Positions 59,980 to 64,000 of a DNA stretch of 64,000 nucleotides are shown piece by piece. Numbering within the stretch: position 1 is the stretch's first letter; each line of letters opens with the position of its first letter. The stretch covers positions 68,967,530-69,031,529 of the forward strand of contig NC_068366.1 of assembly GCF_020536995.1 (NCBI RefSeq). The letters are read 5' to 3'. The stretch is from Dreissena polymorpha. Taxonomy: Eukaryota > Mollusca > Bivalvia > Myida > Dreissenidae. The notes below the pieces were generated by a model. The model did no database searches, was not told where the DNA came from, and saw only the letters and a list, made by a program, of their open reading frames with translations. The translations under genes and the position numbers were made by a program.

Positions 59980-60660
59980 TCATATTTCATATTTCAACTT
60001 CAAGGGGAGATGATTCTGAACTTATTCTTACGTTGCTCATTTACGATAGGGGTGGAGTACTCATTGATATGAAAACACTGTAAAAGTTTGAAAAAAAATA
60101 AATGAAAACTGTAAATTGCATAAAGAAGCTGCATTTCACAATACTTTGAAATTCAGTAAAAGATCATAATAGATTTATTGCTCCGATATTCATCATTTTC
60201 AATAGGGTTCGAGTAATACTGATATAAAAACACTTAACAAGAATGGAAAGATTCAGACGAAAGTTGTGAAATCTTTTAAACAAGTGGAAATTGTTTATTT
60301 TGTCAAATATAATAGAAAAAATTCTGGACTTATTGTCCCGATGTTTCTCATTCTAAATGAGGTAAAAATGCTCATTGATATGAAGACACTGTAAGTTTGG
60401 AAAGAATCTGATGAAAAATGTTGACATAATCAACTAACCAAGCAGTTTTTCACTTTTATTTTTAAATTCAAAGAGACATATTTCTGGACTTATGATCCGA
60501 TATTGCTCATATAGAGTTTGGGTTGGGTCCTCATTGATAAAAAAAAACCTGTGCAAGTTTGGGAACAATCGGATGAAAATTTTGGACTTCGAACATCGAT
60601 TTCAAAATTTCTCAACTTCTAAGGAAGATAACTATGGACGTAATGGTCGGATAATGCCAA
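59980..60660. repeat. Degraded tandem repeat, period about 150-160 bp
   Basis: The word (C/A)TGATATGAAAACACTGTAA or a variant is seen near 60065, 60214, 60375 and 60533, each followed by AAGTTTGG(A)A and preceded by GACTTAT...CCGATATT. At least four units. Open frames in it are not genes. Confidence 0.55.
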
Positions 60661-60684
60661 AGCGCCCATACCACCTGGATAGTA

Positions 60685-60861
60685 ATACGTGTCGCGCTTC
60701 GCGCTCTATATGTGGTTCTTAAAAAATAAAAATAGGAGTGCTTTACTCTAGGGAAACGAGTTGCTGGGACACAGCTCCTCCTTGATAAGCGGCTGCTTCC
60801 TTTATCGCAACTCATTGTTACAATCAAGCATACGTGTCGCGCTTCGCGCTCTATATGTGGT
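60685..60861. repeat. 32-bp exact direct repeats 145 bp apart
   Basis: ATACGTGTCGCGCTTCGCGC plus TCTATATGTGGT is at 60685-60716 and again at 60830-60861. The 113 bases between are unrelated to either repeat. It could be one unit of a longer tandem repeat or an insertion footprint. Confidence 0.75.
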
Positions 60862-61144
60862 AGGGATAATACTTAGGGCCTATGATAGACAACCATAAAA
60901 ATACATGGATAATAGATGTGTTGTTTGCATTAATTTGTTAATATAAAACACGTGTATTTTTTATAAGATATTTAAGTGACGTAAGAAATTTTAATTAACG
61001 TTATCACCACGCGGCATCCGTAAATTTTAATAAAAATGTCCAATTGTAGTAAAATTGATTTTAAAATGTCTGCATTAAATAAAGCTTTATTATATTTATT
61101 AACCTGACTGAACAAAATTGTCAGCCGCCGAACTGTTCCGTTCG
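60862..61144. other. AT-rich spacer
   Basis: Nothing recognised except the oligo-T run (minus strand, 61114-61117) that can end pol III transcription of the tRNA at 61145. Confidence 0.4.
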
Positions 61145-61234
61145 TGCCGGAACCCGGGATTGAACCGGGGGCCTTTAGATGATTGTTGCGTAAACAACTT
61201 CAGTCTAACGCTCTCCCAACTAAGCCATTCCGGC
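61145..61234 (-). tRNA. tRNA-Phe (GAA) with 17-base intron
   Basis: On the minus strand the acceptor stem GCCGGAA/TTCCGGC pairs fully. The D arm GCTT-AGTTGGGA-GAGC has one G-U pair, the anticodon stem is TTAGA/TCTAA and the T arm is CCCGG-TTCAATC-CCGGG. The anticodon loop is CTGAAG-A (GAA, Phe). A 17-base intron TTGTTTACGCAACAATC sits after position 37, the standard place for nuclear tRNA introns. Without it the tRNA is 73 bases with discriminator A. Internal A and B boxes are intact and an oligo-T lies about 28-31 bases downstream. It looks functional, though a recent repeat copy cannot be excluded. Confidence 0.85.
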
Positions 61235-61880
61235 TGACATCATTTATGTACTGCTATTTGGTGAAGTTGTGTATAGCGATCGTTATTATATGTCTATTAA
61301 TAAACTAATACATTGTACGTTTTCGTACCACTACGCCTTCCAATAAACTTGCTTGCGCAATAGGTCGTCAAATATCGTACTACATTGATTCTCTACTAAA
61401 TAAGCAATTTAGAAAAACCACAAAATAAATATATTTTGATTATGTTTTGTTTTTATACAAAACCAGAAAGTTTCGCGTATTTGCCCAGTCCCTGTGATCT
61501 TTCCCCTGTGATCAGTTGTGGATCAGTTATTAATTAAAACAATTAGCTTTGCATCATTGGCAATAAATGTTGTAGTAAATGTAATAGGCACAAATGCAGT
61601 ACTTATTTACACTAATTTACACAAAATATCACCACTATGCAAGATATTCTTACAACAAAAATATATACATTGATCCGTAAAATAACTTCTCCTCCCATAA
61701 GCGAAAAAAAATGCATTACATACTAGTCGCCGCTCTCCAGAGCGACGCCAATAAGCAATCCTCGTAGTATCATGAAACACAACGACAACAACAGAACTCT
61801 CCATTTTTTTTAATCGTTTCGCGTAGTCAGGTTTTAAAACCATCAAACAAATGCATTTAATGTATATTTACATGTAAGAG
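61235..61880. other. Spacer, partly dispersed repeat
   Basis: 61590-61850 appears to be the outer part of the repeat family whose better-preserved end is at 61885-61995 (AGTCGCCGCTCTCCAGAGCG is a small foldback). No gene. Confidence 0.35.
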
Positions 61881-61884
61881 CGAG

Positions 61885-61998
61885 GTAAATGTTCAGTATT
61901 ATTGCTTCTTCACAAATATCATAACTACAACGAAAATTTGCGAATCTGAAACAATTTGTTCATTTTTTTCAATTTACCAAAACGTGAAAAGATACAAC
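61885..61998. repeat. Dispersed repeat, second copy
   Basis: Shares CATAACTACAACGAAAAT, GAATCTGAAACAAT and TTTACCAAAACGTGAAAAG with 41990-42075 in the same orientation. Confidence 0.6.
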
Positions 61999-62126
61999 CA
62001 AATTCTTATTGTACTTCATGCGTTTTTTGCAACATTCTTTAACTTATTTCGTCACACACATAAACGTCACTGAACTTATTTGCCTGTTTATACTCAAACA
62101 GCATACTCATATTTTGCACAGTAATA

Positions 62127-62251
62127 TTAATCCGTATCGTTTTCGCAGTGCTTGCCAGCGTATCCAGGGGCGCATCTGCAGGCGTAACTATGGAAATAGT
62201 TCTCGCACGTGGCACCGTTCTTACAAGGATTTGTTCGGCACTCGTTAACAT
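62127..62251 (-). CDS. C-terminal EGF-like domain exon
   Basis: The acceptor TTTTATGCAG is followed by a phase-1 start. The D-V-N-E-C opening, the Cys spacing of CxxxxCxxxxxC...CxCxxxxxxxxC and an aromatic Tyr before the fifth Cys mark a calcium-binding EGF domain. Stop TAA follows 12 bases after the last Cys codon. Confidence 0.8.
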
Positions 62252-63197
62252 CTGCATAAAACACGCATAGAGTGAAACAATAAACTACGGAATATTACAT
62301 TTTCGTTTACAATCAAATATGATTGTGTAATGTTGCAAAATAATCGAATGCTATTAAAGGTATCATAACAATTGTGTATAATTTTATGTCGAATTGAGCC
62401 TCGATTGGTCATTGTCGGCTCGGGTACTACTTAAATGTACCCCGGATACTCTTACGTATACTTAATTGTACCCCGGGTACGGAAAATACGTATGCGGCCA
62501 ATTTCGACTGTAACCGAGTTTTATTCCCGCCAAAAATCCGATGTCGTAAAACGCGCTACGAATTACGAAACAGAATTCGCTTCGAAAATAATATGCCTCA
62601 ACATCCTTTTTGTAGTATGAGCTTCGATTACATAGAGGTCATTTTACAGAATATGGACATATATATTACCATAATTATTTGGAAAAAAGCCAACAACGAC
62701 CAATTTAGAGTTAGCATTTCTAGGTACGTTTCAGTATGTTTACCGTACCCGGTGTACATTTAAGTATACTTAAGAGTACCCGGAGTAAATGTAAGTAGTA
62801 CCCGAGCCGAAAATGACCAATCGAGCCGAACTTACCACACCCGCTATGAAATGTTTAGTTATTAGTTTTATCATGCAGTTTAATCTTTCGAAATATATGC
62901 AATGATACCGATAATAACTCATCAACCAAGAGCAACCAACGTACCCAGTTCCCATGAATGCAGTACTGCGGTGCCCTCGTTTAACGCCTGATTGTTGATT
63001 GCAGTTCCCAGACAGCTGGCAATGCAGACCATTGCGCCATTAGCGTTGCCCGGCTGCCAGAAGCGAGCAGCCTGAGTGGTGTAGGCGTACACCATACCGC
63101 CATATGTGCACGGCTTGTCGTAGGCAGTAGTCTCGTAGGACAATGCCCCCGTACCGGGGAACCTGTAGCCGCTGCTGGGGCTAATCGATGATTGAAT
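62127..63197 (-). CDS. Extracellular EGF-domain protein, last two exons
   Basis: Exon 63197-62945 (phase 0 in, phase 1 out) and exon 62251-62127 (stop TAA at 62129-62127) join in frame through Asp: HSWEL, then DVNEC. The last exon is one calcium-binding EGF domain with all six cysteines: DVNECRTNPCKNGATC, ENYFHSYACRCAPGYAGKHC. It ends in a short NDTD tail, so it lies at the protein's C-terminus. The penultimate exon encodes about 84 residues with CTYGGMVYAYTTQAARFWQP and NGAMVCIASCLG, an extracellular-looking domain I do not recognise. Both exons have good splice sites. Upstream exons lie beyond 63.2 kb or outside the window. Probably secreted or cell-surface. Confidence 0.75.
62401..62826. 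mobile_element. MITE with long inverted ends, 426 bp
   Basis: TCGATTGGTCATTGTCGGCT (62401) and its near complement ending at 62826 pair over about 85-90 bp with roughly 12% mismatch. GCC flanks both sides (62398-62400 and 62827-62829), a possible 3-bp duplication. The ends are rich in GTACCCGGGTAC-like words. The centre has no coding potential. It lies in the intron between the last two exons of the EGF gene. Confidence 0.8.
62945..63197 (-). CDS. Exon for an unrecognised extracellular domain
   Basis: Acceptor TATTCCAG and donor GTACGT on the minus strand. The 84 residues are Tyr/Gly/Ala-rich: FPGTGALSYETTAYDKPC, YGGMVYAYTT, ARFWQPGNANGAMVC. Three cysteines and no transmembrane stretch. Higher GC than its surroundings, as expected for a real exon. 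Confidence 0.7.
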
Positions 63198-63204
63198 CTG
63201 GAAT

Positions 63205-63405
63205 ATATGAATACTGGGCATAATGCATGCGCGTTAAGTGTTTCCCCATTTTAGAATGTGAAATCCGCACAGGCTTATGATGGACGACACTTTCCGTTTT
63301 TATGTTTTCGTTTAAAAGATGCATATTATATACTGGAATCCATTTTAGGCGGAAAGTTTCCATGATTAGCCGGATCTGGGACGACATTTTACGTATATGG
63401 CTTTA
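63205..63405. repeat. Foldback MITE copy (GGGCTTAATGCATG family)
   Basis: It starts CTGGGCATAATGCATGCGCG and then GTGAAATCCGCACAGGCTTA, and ends GATTAGCCGGATCTGGGACG, then CATTTTACGTATATGG. Its two halves are imperfect inverted copies of each other (GGACGACACTTTCCG against CGGAAAGTTTCC). It lies just upstream (minus strand) of the penultimate EGF-gene exon. Confidence 0.65.
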
Positions 63406-64000
63406 ACAATGTTTTCACAGACCGCGTCTCATACTAGTATGTTGCAATATGTTACACACAGTATATATTGACCAGAAAATAATCTTTAGATTCAAGCAAA
63501 AGCATAATTCATATTATTAAGACTGGAAATGCTGATACTAATTGGATAATTGTATTTAAAATATCGTACGTTGAAGATTTAAACATACTGTTAATGATTA
63601 TCCCGTTATCATTAAGTACACATTTTCTTACTGACTATATACGGTGTGATACGGATAATATCACGGTTAGTTGGTCAAAGCGCAGCTGCAATATACAGTA
63701 AAAACCCTGGGTTACAGCGCGTGGTGATGGTCAAATCTGCGTATTAATTTTAGCTTATAGTGTTACATTCTATTTATATAAGAAAATTATACAAAAACTA
63801 GACTGAACTAGACTATTGTTAATCACATAATTTTATTTATTTTCGTAACGCTTTTGTATGTGAATGTAAAAAGAATGCCTTCAGTGAATGGATATTAAAC
63901 AAATTGTGACCATTAATAAAGAGATGCTCTGAGCAAAGCTTAACCAATTATATTATATACACGGAAAAACACCATTATTTACAATTGAAATAGCAAGAAA
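63406..64000. other. AT-rich edge of the window
   Basis: No exon of the minus-strand EGF gene or other feature recognised here. Confidence 0.35.

Noticed and set aside
59832-60083. 83-codon open frame
   Set aside because: It runs through degraded tandem-repeat units and has no conserved features.

Overview
The window looks like nuclear DNA of a bivalve mollusc, probably a heterodont such as a dreissenid or venerid. The clues are spliced genes, AT-rich spacers, several single-gene C1q-domain paralogs, and dispersed repeats of a kind abundant in bivalve genomes: elements starting near TTTTATGCCCCC, (TCTG)n tracts, and tandem AGGTCAAAGGTCAAGGTCA-type cores. The species cannot be fixed from sequence alone.

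0-5.8 kb: the end of a tandem-repeat element (340-bp dimers), an 831-bp hAT deletion derivative that keeps a BED finger, and a 2.2-kb terminal-inverted-repeat transposon that itself carries a younger insertion. 5.8-15.6 kb: the last seven exons of CTP synthase (+ strand), with junctions and phases that fit end to end. The introns are packed with hairpin-ended elements. 15.6-20 kb: more of the same elements. 21.3-26.6 kb: a Crypton-type (DUF3504-like) tyrosine recombinase gene, split between its HxxR and GHK motifs by a 5'-truncated LINE of about 3.6 kb.

28.3-50.1 kb: a C1q-domain cluster, all on the + strand. It has two intact two-exon genes (28335-29257 and 40197-41300), one disrupted full-length copy (35117-35903), one domain-only pseudogene (49692-50101) and two heavily decayed relics (about 32.4 and 36.8 kb). 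The intact genes encode a signal peptide and coiled coil in exon 1 and the C1q domain in exon 2. Between them lie a reverse-transcriptase relic, a pogo-like element and a THAP-domain transposon with inverted ends.

50-64 kb: mostly AT-rich sequence with little coding potential. It holds a 47-bp minisatellite, degraded tRNA-like repeats, an intact-looking intron-containing tRNA-Phe (minus), and the last two exons of a minus-strand gene for an extracellular EGF-domain protein running in from the right edge.

The host genes here are not functionally linked: CTP synthase makes CTP in the cytosol, the C1q proteins are presumably secreted recognition molecules, and the EGF protein is extracellular. 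What ties the window together is repeat biology. At least twelve elements share a design of 5' inverted repeat, a tandem core of about 145-175 bp, and a 3' hairpin followed by CTTGT or CTAGT.
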